Of a stretch of DNA of 13,176 nt, positions 5,901 to 11,569 are shown piece after piece (the stretch's first letter is position 1; the number at the start of each line of letters is the position of its first letter). Location of the stretch: the NCBI GenBank assembly GCA_028275195.1, contig JAPWVC010000026.1:1-13176 (forward strand), in the 5' to 3' direction. The notes under the pieces are model-generated. The model was not told the DNA's origin and ran no database searches. It was given only the letters and a program-made list of their open reading frames with translations. The position numbers were made by a program, and so were the translations under genes. The stretch comes from Candidatus Acetothermia bacterium (GTDB lineage: Bacteria > Bipolaricaulota > Bipolaricaulia > RBG-16-55-9 > JANLFV01).

Positions 5901-8276
5901 CTTCCCGTTCCGATCGATCGTGGAGTCCGCGATCGCCAGCTTCGACTGGGTCGCCAGGACCCCCTCGCCCTGGTTGGTGAGGATCTGAGAGGAGGTGATC
6001 GTGGCCGAGCTGTTCTCCAGTAGCAGCCCGTTCTGGGGATGGTCGGCGATCACCGTCGTATCGACCTTAGCCGAGGAGGCCTTCTCATAGATCCCGTTCA
6101 GCCCGTTCGCCCGGATCTCGCAGCCCACGGTCTCTACGGCGCTGTTCTCGAGGAGGATCCCGTTCTTGCTGTTGCTCAGGATGTGGCTGTCCTTGAGGAA
6201 GGCCGCGGCCTGGGCCACCCCGTGGAGCCCCTCGCCCCGGTTCTCCTTGATCGTCGAGCTTCCGATCGAGGCCATCGAGCTGTCGAGGTAGACCCCGTCG
6301 TCCGGGTGGCCGGAGACGGTGCTCCCGGTCATCGTGGCCTGGGAGCGGTTCACCCCGCGGAGGCCGTTCAGCCCGTTGTTCAAGATCTGGGAGTCGGTGA
6401 TCGTCGCGGTCGAACCGTCCAGGGCGATCCCGCTCAGCTTGTTCCCGGAGAAGGTCGAGCCGCTCACCACCAGCTCCGAGCCGGCGATGGCATAGGCTCC
6501 GTTCTTCCCGTTATCTTTGACCTGGCTCGCGCTCACCGTGGCCTTCGCGCCGTTGAGGAGGAGCCCTTCCTCGGCGTTCGAGGCGATGGTCGAGGAAGTG
6601 ATCGTCCCCTGAGCTTGGTTCGTCTCGCTCACGCCATTCGCGCGGTTGCTCAAGACCTGGGAGTCGCTGATGCTGGCGGTGGAGCCGTCGAGGAGGACCC
6701 CGTTGGCCGCGTTGCTGGAGATCGTGGAGTTCCCGCCTACGGTGACCTGCGAGCCGGCGGTGGCCTTGATCCCGTTCTGGCCGTTCTCCTTGATCTGGCT
6801 CCCCTGGACCTCGAGGCTCGAGCCGCTGAGGACGATCCCCTCGGCGCTGTTGCCCGCGACGATGCTGTTTATCACCCGCGCGGAGGCGTTGTTGACCTCG
6901 CTCAGCCCGTTGGCCCGGTTGCTGGAGATCTGGGAGTCGCTGACCGTCCCCGAGGAGGCGTCGAGGGCCAGCCCATCGCGGGCGTTCCCGGAGACCACGG
7001 ACTGCTGGGCGACGAGGACCGTCGAGCCGGAGGTGGCGTAGATCCCGTGGGAGCCGTTCTCTTGGACCTGGCTTGCGCGGAGCTCGATCGAGCTATTGGT
7101 CAAGCTCGCCCCGGCCTGGGCCTGGCTGGCGATCATCGAGCCGCTGACCGCGGCCGAGGCCCCGCTCGTCCCGAAGAGCCCGTTGGCTTGATTGCTCAAG
7201 ATTTTAGAGTCGATTACCTCGGCTCGGGAGCTGTCGAGGGCTAGGCCATCCTTGCCGTTCCCGGAGATGGTCGAGCCGCCCGCCAGGGCCACCTGGGAGG
7301 AGCTGGCGGCGTAGATCCCGTTGGCGGCGTTGGCTTTGATCTCGCTCCCGCTGATCTGGACTTGGGAGCTGACGAGGAGTATCCCCTCCTTGGAGTTGTT
7401 GGTGATCTGGCTGGAGGCGATCGTGCCGGTCGCGTTCCGGTAGATCAAGCCGCCCTCGGGGTGGCCGGAGACTGTGGCCTGGGCGAGGTTCAGCGTCGCC
7501 GCCTCCGCCAGGCCGCCTGCGCCCTGGTTGTCCTTGATTGTCCCCCCGAGCGTGGCTGTGGCCCCTGAGGTCACATGGACTCCGCCCTGGGGATGGCCGG
7601 TGATCGTGGTCTCGACGAGCGTGGCCTTCCCGGCGTCGGTCACGACCAGCCCGTAGCCCCCGTTGGCCTCGAGGGTGCTCCCCCGCATCTCGAGGGTCGC
7701 ACTCCGGATGCTGATCCCTCCGGAGGGGTTCTTGGAGATCGTGCTGCTGGTAATCGTCGCGCTCACCTCGCCCGTCAGCTCGAGCCCCCAGGTGCCGTTC
7801 TCCGTCACGATGCTCTTATCCAGGGAGAGGCCCGTCCCACTCAGGCCCACCCCCTTATTCCCCTTGATCTCGCAGCTCTTGAAGAGGATCTTGTCGCTGT
7901 TCTCGGCGATCACGCCCACCGCTCCTCCGGTGATGATAATGTTCTCGAAGGTGATATTGGAGGAGGAGGTTATGGTCACCGTGGGATCGGTGTCCCGGCG
8001 GGCCTGGATCGTAGCCTTCCGTGCCAGGAACTCGGTCTTGATCGTGATCCGCCGCTTGTTCCGGATCTTGATGTTCTCGCGGAAGGTCTGGGAAGTGGTG
8101 ATCACGATCTCGTCGCCGGGGCCGGCGTCATCGATTGCCTCCTGCAGGGTGCTATACCTGGTGCTTGGGACTTCGAGGGTATCGGCTCGGGCAGGACACG
8201 CTATTCCGAACAGAAGGAGCAGCCAGAGGGCTACCCACGCACCGACGAGCAGGGGATACTTTTGGGGGATGTTCAT
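2916..8276 (-). CDS. Giant exported right-handed parallel beta-helix repeat protein, 1786 aa
   Basis: An exported solenoid protein. From ATG 8276 the product starts MNIPQKYPLLVGAW with a hydrophobic signal core and an ARA-D type cleavage site after residue 31. Residues 32-120 resemble the N-terminal part of NosD/pectin-lyase-like proteins (STLQEAIDDAGPGDEIVI, then FRENIKI). About 74 rungs of 20-24 residues follow, matching the parallel beta-helix repeat (Beta_helix/PbH1) consensus GLxLxxSxAxLxxSxIxxNxxx, up to a 13-residue tail. Established geometry (about 4.8 A per rung) predicts a rod roughly 35 nm long. There is no catalytic domain, autotransporter barrel, LPXTG motif or other anchor, so surface attachment or release cannot be decided. 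The Cys in the signal region (GIAC) is a poor lipobox. ATG 8276 is preferred over GTG 8285, which lies inside the GGAGGTGA ribosome binding site. The gene has its own promoter. Function is unknown; a carbohydrate-binding, lyase-like or structural role are all possible. Confidence 0.92.
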   Translation of the reverse strand: MNIPQKYPLLVGAWVALWLLLLFGIACPARADTLEVPSTRYSTLQEAIDDAGPGDEIVITTSQTFRENIKIRNKRRITIKTEFLARKATIQARRDTDPTVTITSSSNITFENIIITGGAVGVIAENSDKILFKSCEIKGNKGVGLSGTGLSLDKSIVTENGTWGLELTGEVSATITSSTISKNPSGGISIRSATLEMRGSTLEANGGYGLVVTDAGKATLVETTITGHPQGGVHVTSGATATLGGTIKDNQGAGGLAEAATLNLAQATVSGHPEGGLIYRNATGTIASSQITNNSKEGILLVSSQVQISGSEIKANAANGIYAASSSQVALAGGSTISGNGKDGLALDSSRAEVIDSKILSNQANGLFGTSGASAAVSGSMIASQAQAGASLTNSSIELRASQVQENGSHGIYATSGSTVLVAQQSVVSGNARDGLALDASSGTVSDSQISSNRANGLSEVNNASARVINSIVAGNSAEGIVLSGSSLEVQGSQIKENGQNGIKATAGSQVTVGGNSTISSNAANGVLLDGSTASISDSQVLSNRANGVSETNQAQGTITSSTIASNAEEGLLLNGAKATVSASQVKDNGKNGAYAIAGSELVVSGSTFSGNKLSGIALDGSTATITDSQILNNGLNGLRGVNRSQATMTGSTVSGHPDDGVYLDSSMASIGSSTIKENRGEGLHGVAQAAAFLKDSHILSNSKNGILLENSAVETVGCEIRANGLNGIYEKASSAKVDTTVIADHPQNGLLLENSSATITSSQILTNQGEGVLATQSKLAIADSTIDRNGKNGLSMTNSTADISGTRITNNGIRGIDARQNSSLTMTTSLVSGHPSDGISLQNSSADILKSEIKDNQGRGLGAEVSTVVMEACEVSGNTGHGIDLLNSTADLTSTKILNNRGRGLNSQDSTAALVECTISGQPVEGVVLVNSAAGFETTAIEANGSFGLLAQNAVAALSGGSVSNNGADGFSLTKASIDAQDLKVEGNRGHGLKAESSKASFRNSTVSRNTGDGLWLKFSQASAEKCQIIANGAYGIEASERSRATLSGSEVSGHPQDGLKLTDSTAELRASKVKDNRGEGISAQSSVVKLLDGSEISGHPNNGLLLANSSAELRGSTIRSNNKNGILASSSIILAVGSKIENHPQDGLNLTDSKADLETSQITGNRARGIYGAANSEAKLVNSTISGNGQEGAALEASSLEAKGSRIERNGTTGLSGTDSKITLTESVVSGHPQDGLALNSSTAELRASEVTDNRGHGLSAVAGSTATLTASTISGNGQEGLILADSAADLSATKVTANGAAGIKATSSVLNLSKGSEVTNHPNEGILLERSSAKVSESLISKNRGHGLSASGSKATLEGSTLAENGGNGLELRTSSLTASTCLIRGNSGFGVNALDHSRVTLSGSKVTGHSKDAIVLDTSSAGLEDSEVRDNSARGIVAKSGSLTLAGSLISGQGGVGLELEDSKAEMKSSQVKANRGQGLIARRSTVTVSDSAISEHPAEGALLEEASLDLVGSFITNSGGAGVVARDSQATVSGSTVSGNKSFGLDLLNSSAVVMAKSEIKGNGAIAVNTVNSTLTVLDSSILDHPATGLVLKGSPASLTTARIGGNAGWGIEAKDRSAMMVTDSLISGNRLGGLSLVSAVAALMGGEVSANLADGLNLSERSAAMLIGTAVKENQGNGLTLSASSASVRGATISGNSGHGLILTTQSVLSLYQSTVSGNKRDGVHLESSLASLRVSQIINNSGYGIFADAASTVAGYGNTVSGNGTNLSENVPESVIQER
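2958..7916 (-). repeat. About 74 tandem beta-helix rungs (about 67 bp each)
   Basis: Counted by the turn Gly that opens each rung: 74 units averaging 22.3 codons. Only two rungs open with Ala instead of Gly. Each ends with Asn, or His/Gln in some rungs, four residues before the next Gly. Rungs mostly alternate between a class with SGN or SGHP near the end and a class with DN, EN, NN or AN. This alternation slips phase near rungs 8-9 and again near rungs 68-72. Confidence 0.9.
6231..7319 (-). repeat. Four-rung super-repeats, 91 codons each
   Basis: Rungs 10-13 (7047-7319), 14-17 (6774-7046) and 18-21 (6501-6773) each have rung lengths 24, 22, 23 and 22 aa, a total of 91 codons or 273 bp. Rungs 22-25 (6231-6500) follow with 90. 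Signature words recur in order: GI.A..GS.V.V, then GL.LD.S with DSQ, then GLSE.N/GVSETN, then SQVK.NG.N. Confidence 0.8.
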
Positions 8277-8281
8277 CCTCG

Positions 8282-8290
8282 TCACCTCCC
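8282..8290 (-). promoter_or_regulatory. Ribosome binding site that fixes the beta-helix start
   Basis: On the minus strand GGGAGGTGA is followed by CGAGG and ATG 8276, with the GGAGG core 8 bases from the ATG. The GTG at 8285-8283 falls within this site, so it is unlikely to be the start. Confidence 0.8.
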
Positions 8291-8303
8291 TTTGACTAGC
8301 TAA

Positions 8304-8332
8304 ATGCTAGCACAGTTCAAGCCTTTTGACAA
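8304..8332 (-). promoter_or_regulatory. Promoter of the beta-helix gene
   Basis: TTGTCA (8327-8332), a 17-bp spacer and TAGCAT (8304-8309) preceded by TGC, an extended -10. The predicted leader is about 20 bases and contains the strong Shine-Dalgarno sequence. A 5-bp inverted repeat CTAGC/GCTAG (8296-8310) covers the -10 region and could be an operator or chance. Confidence 0.6.
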
Positions 8333-8346
8333 GCCCGATTCGGGCT
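8332..8346 (-). terminator. Small hairpin after the TauE/SafE gene
   Basis: AGCCCG, a 3-base loop and CGGGCT form a 6-bp GC-rich stem starting 4 bases after the transporter stop codon. Only TTGTC follows, so it would be a weak terminator; its last base overlaps the -35 of the beta-helix promoter. Confidence 0.35.
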
Positions 8347-8350
8347 GGGC

Positions 8351-9127
8351 TCACTTGAGCCCGTTGAGGACCATGTTCACGGAGCTGTAGAGGAGGACGA
8401 GGCCGAAGAGCTGGCGGAGCCAGGCTTTCGGCATCCTCACCGAGAGGCGCGGCCCGAGCTGGGCCCCCAGTGTGATCCCCAGGATCAAGGGGAGGGCTAG
8501 CTCAAGGTGGACATTCCCCTGGAGGAAGTGCTGGAGCGAGCCGATGAGTGAAGAAGGCCCCATGACGAAGAGGCTGGTGGCCACGGCCTGGACGATGTCC
8601 AGTCCGAGGAAGATGGCCATGGCCGGGACCATCACGATCCCCCCGCCGATCCCGAAGAAGCCGGAGGCGAGCCCCGCCCCCAGGCCCAGGAGGGCGGCCT
8701 CGACGGGATGATAGTTCCCGGTGGCTCGGCTCCTCCGGAAGAGGAGGGCGACCTCCCGCGGCTGCTTCCCCCGGAGCATCATCCCCGCGGGGTAGAGGAG
8801 GAAGAGCCCGAAGGCCACGGAGAGCCAGCCCGAGGAGATGAACCTAGTGAGGTAGGCCCCGAGCCAGGCCCCCAGGACCGCACCGGGCATCACCGCCAGC
8901 CCGAGCCGGAGGTCCAGGACCCGCTCCCGCCGGTAGGCCAGCGAGCTGGAGATCGAGGTGAAGATGATCGCCGCTAGGCTCGTCCCGACCGCCTCCTGGG
9001 TCGTTCCGACAAGATGGGAGAGCGAGAGCAAGGGGACCATGAAGATCCCCCCGCCGACCCCGATCATGCTCGCGATCAGGCCGATGAAGACGGCCGCCCC
9101 GCCCAGGCCCAGTAGGATGAGGCTCAA
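8351..9127 (-). CDS. TauE/SafE family membrane transporter (sulfite exporter family)
   Basis: A 258-aa inner-membrane protein of the TauE/SafE (DUF81) family, whose members are proposed exporters of sulfite, sulfoacetate and similar anions; the substrate here cannot be read from sequence. The family's two-fold internal repeat is plain: GVGGGIFMVPLL at residues 23-34 and GIGGGIVMVPAM at 159-170, each preceded by a hydrophobic helix, with seven to eight membrane segments in total. A charged loop (about residues 119-140) separates the halves. I place the start at TTG 9127-9125, which overlaps the prfB stop as TTGA with GGGGTGGAGG upstream. The frame is open further upstream inside prfB, but that stretch is Arg/Pro/Gly-rich out-of-frame sequence and does not belong to the family. 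Overlap implies co-transcription and coupling with prfB. Confidence 0.88.
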   Translation of the reverse strand: MSLILLGLGGAAVFIGLIASMIGVGGGIFMVPLLSLSHLVGTTQEAVGTSLAAIIFTSISSSLAYRRERVLDLRLGLAVMPGAVLGAWLGAYLTRFISSGWLSVAFGLFLLYPAGMMLRGKQPREVALLFRRSRATGNYHPVEAALLGLGAGLASGFFGIGGGIVMVPAMAIFLGLDIVQAVATSLFVMGPSSLIGSLQHFLQGNVHLELALPLILGITLGAQLGPRLSVRMPKAWLRQLFGLVLLYSSVNMVLNGLK

Positions 9128-10207
9128 GCCTCCACCCCGCTCGAGCTGTGGAGGTAGCCCTCGATGAACTCCTCCAGCTCGCCGTCGAGGACCGCCTCGA
9201 CATTCCCCGTCTCCACCCCGGTCCGATGATCCTTGACGAGCTTGTAAGGGTGGAGGACATAGCTGCGGATCTGGCTCCCCCACTCGATCTGCTTCAGCTC
9301 ACCCTGGAGCCGGCGGAGCTCCTCCTCCCTCTGGCGGCGGTAGAGCTCATAGAGCCGGGCTTTGAGGACCCTGAGGGCCGTCTCCTTGTTCTGGTGCTGG
9401 GAGCGCTCGTTCTGGCACTGGACGGTGATCCCCGTGGGGAGGTGCGTAATTCTGACGGCGGAGTCGGTGACATTGACATGCTGGCCCCCGGCGGAGGAGG
9501 CCCGGTAGGTCTCGATCCGCAGGTCCTTCTCATCCAGCTCGAGCTCGGGGGCCTCGACCTGGGGGACCACATTGACCGAGGCGAAGGAGGTGTGCCGGCG
9601 GTGGGCCGCATCGAACGGGGAGATCCGCACCAGCCGGTGGACCCCCCTCTCGCCCTTGAGGTAGCCGTAGGCATACTCCCCACGGACATCGACGGTCGCG
9701 GACTTGATCCCCGCCTCCTCTCCAGGGCTGACCTCTAGCAGTTGATAATGGTAGCCTCGGCGCTCGAGGAACCGGAGATACATCCGGAGCAGCATCTGGG
9801 CCCAGTCCTGGGCGTCGGTCCCGCCCGCACCGGCATTGATCGAGAGGTAGCAGTCGTTCCGGTCGAACTCCCCGCGGAGGAAGAATCGGAGCTCGATCTC
9901 CCCGAGCCGCTTCTCCAACTCGCCGGCCCGACGGGCGAGCTCCTCAAGCTCGCGCTCATCCCCCTCCGCCTCGGCCAGTTCCTGGAGGAGCTCTAGCTCT
10001 TCTAGCTCCACCTCGAGCGCCCGATAGTCCTGGAGCAGGGCCTTCTTCCGCTCAAGCTTCTGGGAGAGCTCCTTGGCCCGGGCCCCGTCCTCCCAGAAGC
10101 CCGGGGTGGCCATCTCCCGCTCCAGCTCGGCCAGCTCTTCCTTCAAGTGCGTGAGGTCAAAGGCGATCACCGAGCCGCTCCAGCCTCGCCCGTAACTGCT
10201 TTAGCAT
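9124..10207 (-). CDS. prfB: Peptide chain release factor 2, made by programmed +1 frameshift
   Basis: RF2 recognises UAA and UGA stop codons and triggers peptide release on the ribosome. The zero frame starts at ATG 10207 and encodes MLKQLRARLERLGDRL, then meets TGA (10159-10157). A +1 shift on CTT TGA C continues as DLTHLKEEL and so on for 344 residues, a 360-aa product close to the usual RF2 length. Diagnostic residues are SPF (196-198, the RF2 stop-codon tripeptide, not the RF1 PxT) and GGQ (240-242, peptide release), preceded by a coiled-coil N-terminal domain. AAGGAGG lies 10 bases before ATG 10207. A GTG at 10170 in the shifted frame could be mistaken for the start, but it would remove the first helix. 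The CDS should be read as join(9124-10158, 10160-10207) on the complement. The stop overlaps the transporter start. Confidence 0.95.
10156..10162 (-). promoter_or_regulatory. prfB: prfB programmed +1 frameshift site CTT TGA C
   Basis: The minus strand reads CTTTGAC with CTT as codon 16 and in-frame TGA, the same slippery heptamer known from E. coli prfB. Low RF2 would slow UGA termination and favour the shift, giving autoregulation (known for the family). GGTGATC, which could pair with the 16S rRNA 3' end, lies 2 bases upstream of CTT; the spacing differs from E. coli, so its role as stimulator is inferred. Confidence 0.93.
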
Positions 10208-10257
10208 CCTTGCTTTGCCTCCTTGCTCCTCGGCTCGGGGGCTGCGGTTGCTCCCAT
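10201..10257 (-). CDS. Possible 18-codon upstream ORF in the prfB leader
   Basis: ATG 10257 opens a frame encoding MGATAAPEPRSKEAKQGC that ends in TAA overlapping the prfB start (ATGCTAA). The predicted prfB transcription start near 10261 lies only about 4 bases upstream, so it could be translated from a nearly leaderless end. No Shine-Dalgarno sequence is possible for it. It may well be chance. Confidence 0.2.
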   Translation of the reverse strand: MGATAAPEPRSKEAKQGC

Positions 10258-10277
10258 GGTCGATGAGAGTTTAGAAT
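10248..10277 (+). promoter_or_regulatory. rsmI promoter
   Basis: TTGCTC (10248-10253), an 18-bp spacer and TAGAAT (10272-10277). The predicted leader of about 21 bases includes the AAGGAGGT at 10286-10293. The -10 shares 2 bp with the -10 of the opposing prfB promoter. Confidence 0.5.
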
Positions 10278-10296
10278 CTTTCAGCAAGGAGGTCAA
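10268..10296 (-). promoter_or_regulatory. prfB promoter
   Basis: TTGACC (10291-10296), a 17-bp spacer and TAAACT (10268-10273). The -35 overlaps the Shine-Dalgarno sequence of rsmI on the other strand. The predicted leader before ATG 10207 is about 54 bases. Confidence 0.55.
10286..10293 (+). promoter_or_regulatory. rsmI ribosome binding site
   Basis: AAGGAGGT, 11 bases before TTG 10305. The spacing is slightly long, but it is the only good site and supports the TTG start. Confidence 0.6.
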
Positions 10297-10304
10297 GCTC
10301 GAAC

Positions 10305-10994
10305 TTGAGCGGCAGGCTCTTCATCTGCCCGACCCCGATCGGGAACCTGGAGGACATCACTTTACGGACGATCCGGGTCCTGCGAGAGGTCGACCTGATC
10401 ATCGCCGAGGACACCCGGAGGAGCCGGATCCTCCTCCAGCGTTACAATATTAAAACCCCCTTCACTAAGAGGAGCTACTACCACGGCGTCGAAACGGAGC
10501 GGGCCGCCGAGTTCATCAAGCTCCTGGAGGAGGGGAAGGACCTCGCCCTGATTTCAGCGGCCGGGACCCCGCTGATCGCCGATCCCGGCTACCCTCTGGT
10601 GAGGGAGGCCCTGGCCCGCGGGCTCGAGGTGGTGGCCCTCCCCGGCCCGACGGCCCTGATCCCGGCCTTGATCCTCTCCGGCTTCCCGCCCTATCCCTTC
10701 ATCTTCGACGGCGGCCCGCCCCGCAAAGCCAAGCAGCGGCGGGAATACTTCCAAGGGCTCCGCAATGAGCGCCGGACAGTCGTCCTCTATGAGTCGCCTC
10801 ACCGGATTTTGAAGACCCTGGAGGCGCTGGCCGAGGCCCTCCCCGACCGGGAGGTGGCCCTCTGCCGGGAACTGACCAAGCTCCATGAGGAGGTCCTCCG
10901 CGGGAGGCCTGGGGAGCTACTGGAGACGCTGAGGCAAAGGGGCGAGGTTAAAGGCGAGCTGGTCTTGGTGATAAGAGGGGCCGCGGCTCCTTAG
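10305..10994 (+). CDS. rsmI: 16S rRNA (cytidine(1402)-2'-O)-methyltransferase
   Basis: RsmI methylates the 2'-hydroxyl of C1402 in the ribosomal P site using S-adenosylmethionine. The 229-aa product shows the family signatures FICPTPIGNLEDITLR (6-21), IIAEDTRRSRILL (32-44), AGTPLIADPGYPLV (86-99), ALPGPTALIPAL (111-122), YESPHRI (162-168) and CRELTKLHEEVLRG (187-200). Two oddities: the usual SDAGTP motif reads SAAGTP (84-89), and the protein ends near residue 229, about 50 residues shorter than E. coli RsmI, so the C-terminal extension is missing. The start is TTG 10305 with GGAGGT 11 bases upstream; no other start is in frame nearby. It is divergent from prfB, and its stop interlocks with that of the convergent downstream gene. 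Confidence 0.92.
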   Translation: MSGRLFICPTPIGNLEDITLRTIRVLREVDLIIAEDTRRSRILLQRYNIKTPFTKRSYYHGVETERAAEFIKLLEEGKDLALISAAGTPLIADPGYPLVREALARGLEVVALPGPTALIPALILSGFPPYPFIFDGGPPRKAKQRREYFQGLRNERRTVVLYESPHRILKTLEALAEALPDREVALCRELTKLHEEVLRGRPGELLETLRQRGEVKGELVLVIRGAAAP

Positions 10995-11515
10995 GCGTGC
11001 TTGTCGGCCACCGAAGAGGCGGCATAAGCGTCGGGCTTGGTCTTGACGGCGAACCCGCTTCCACGGATGTAGCCCACGACCTCGTCGATCAGCTCGCGCG
11101 TCCGGCCATGCTCCCCCACATCGATGTGGATCGCCAGGTTATACTCGAGTGAGGTCTTGGCCGCCAGCTCCCGGAGGAGCCGCCTGGCCAGCTCGAAGGA
11201 GAGGGTCGCCTCCTTATAGATCTTCTGCCGCAGGGTGTAGATGTTCTCTTCCTGGACTCGGCGCCAGAAATACCGCCCCCCCTTCCCGACATGATGGATG
11301 ATCACCGCGGTGACGAACTCCATCGGCGGGGCCTTCTTCGCTCTCTCTCGGTGGCGGTTGAACTCCTCCGCGATCGGGGTGTCATGGCAGTCGGTCCCCA
11401 CGACGATCTCGTATTGCCCCTGGGGCTCATGGTTCATCAGCTCGACGATCTCTGCTAGGACTTCCTCGAAGCTCAGCTCCCCTTCTGTGGGGCTATAGAA
11501 TTTCGAGTCTTCCAT
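10991..11515 (-). CDS. YkuK/DUF458 family RNase H-like protein
   Basis: A 174-aa protein matching the DUF458 (YkuK) family, predicted to have an RNase H-like fold; its substrate is not established. Recognisable motifs in order: FYSPTEGELSFEEV (6-19), IVVGTDCHD (37-45, candidate catalytic Asp 42), GKGGRYFWRR (77-86), KIYKEATLSFELA (98-110, Glu 102), IHIDVGEHGRTRELI (129-143, Asp 132) and KPDAYAASSVADKHA (160-174, Asp 171). The four acidic residues fit an RNase H-type metal site, which is inference from motif position. The length is typical. ATG 11515 is supported by a consensus promoter just upstream, though the Shine-Dalgarno sequence is weak. The stop codon interlocks with that of rsmI. Confidence 0.85.
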   Translation of the reverse strand: MEDSKFYSPTEGELSFEEVLAEIVELMNHEPQGQYEIVVGTDCHDTPIAEEFNRHRERAKKAPPMEFVTAVIIHHVGKGGRYFWRRVQEENIYTLRQKIYKEATLSFELARRLLRELAAKTSLEYNLAIHIDVGEHGRTRELIDEVVGYIRGSGFAVKTKPDAYAASSVADKHA

Positions 11516-11534
11516 CTCGGATCATCTCGAAGGG

Positions 11535-11563
11535 ATTATACGCCCGCGGGGGAGGAGGGGCAA
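11535..11563 (-). promoter_or_regulatory. Promoter of the YkuK-type gene
   Basis: TTGCCC (11558-11563), a 17-bp spacer and a perfect TATAAT (11535-11540), with a predicted leader of about 12 bases before ATG 11515. The -35 lies just after the tsaE stop, so the YkuK-type gene can be expressed apart from the upstream operon. Confidence 0.65.
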
Positions 11564-11569
11564 GAGGCA

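Noticed and set aside
6039..7244. A 401-codon open frame on the plus strand, with other long plus-strand frames between 3000 and 8300
   Set aside because: They lie antisense to the beta-helix gene, mirror its repeat period and contain low-complexity Arg/Gly/Asp/Val-rich products. High GC and periodic codons keep stops away. They are shadows.
3000..7900. CRISPR-like or non-coding tandem array
   Set aside because: The 66-72-bp periodicity is in frame, degenerate at the DNA level and explained by beta-helix rungs; there are no identical direct repeats with unique spacers.
8180..8200. Lipoprotein signal in the beta-helix protein
   Set aside because: The sequence before Cys is GIA rather than a Leu/Val/Ile-led lipobox, and an ARA cleavage site follows directly.
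8277..8285. GTG 8285 as the beta-helix protein start
   Set aside because: It lies inside GGAGGTGA, which is ideally spaced for ATG 8276.
8351..9283. Longer start for the TauE/SafE protein, inside prfB
   Set aside because: The extra 52 residues are charged, Pro/Gly/Arg-rich and derived from the prfB C-terminus in another frame; TTG 9127 gives the family's normal length.
10159..10170. GTG 10170 as the prfB start
   Set aside because: The zero-frame ATG 10207 has a Shine-Dalgarno sequence, gives the RF2 N-terminus and leads into the classic CTT TGA C shift site.
10223..10453. A 76-codon plus-strand frame over the rsmI start
   Set aside because: It overlaps the prfB/rsmI promoters and the rsmI N-terminal motifs in a different frame, and its product is Pro/Arg/His-rich noise.
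11541..11569. Intrinsic terminator after tsaE
   Set aside because: CCCGCGGG is a palindrome without a loop and no T-run follows; the region is better explained as the spacer of the next promoter.
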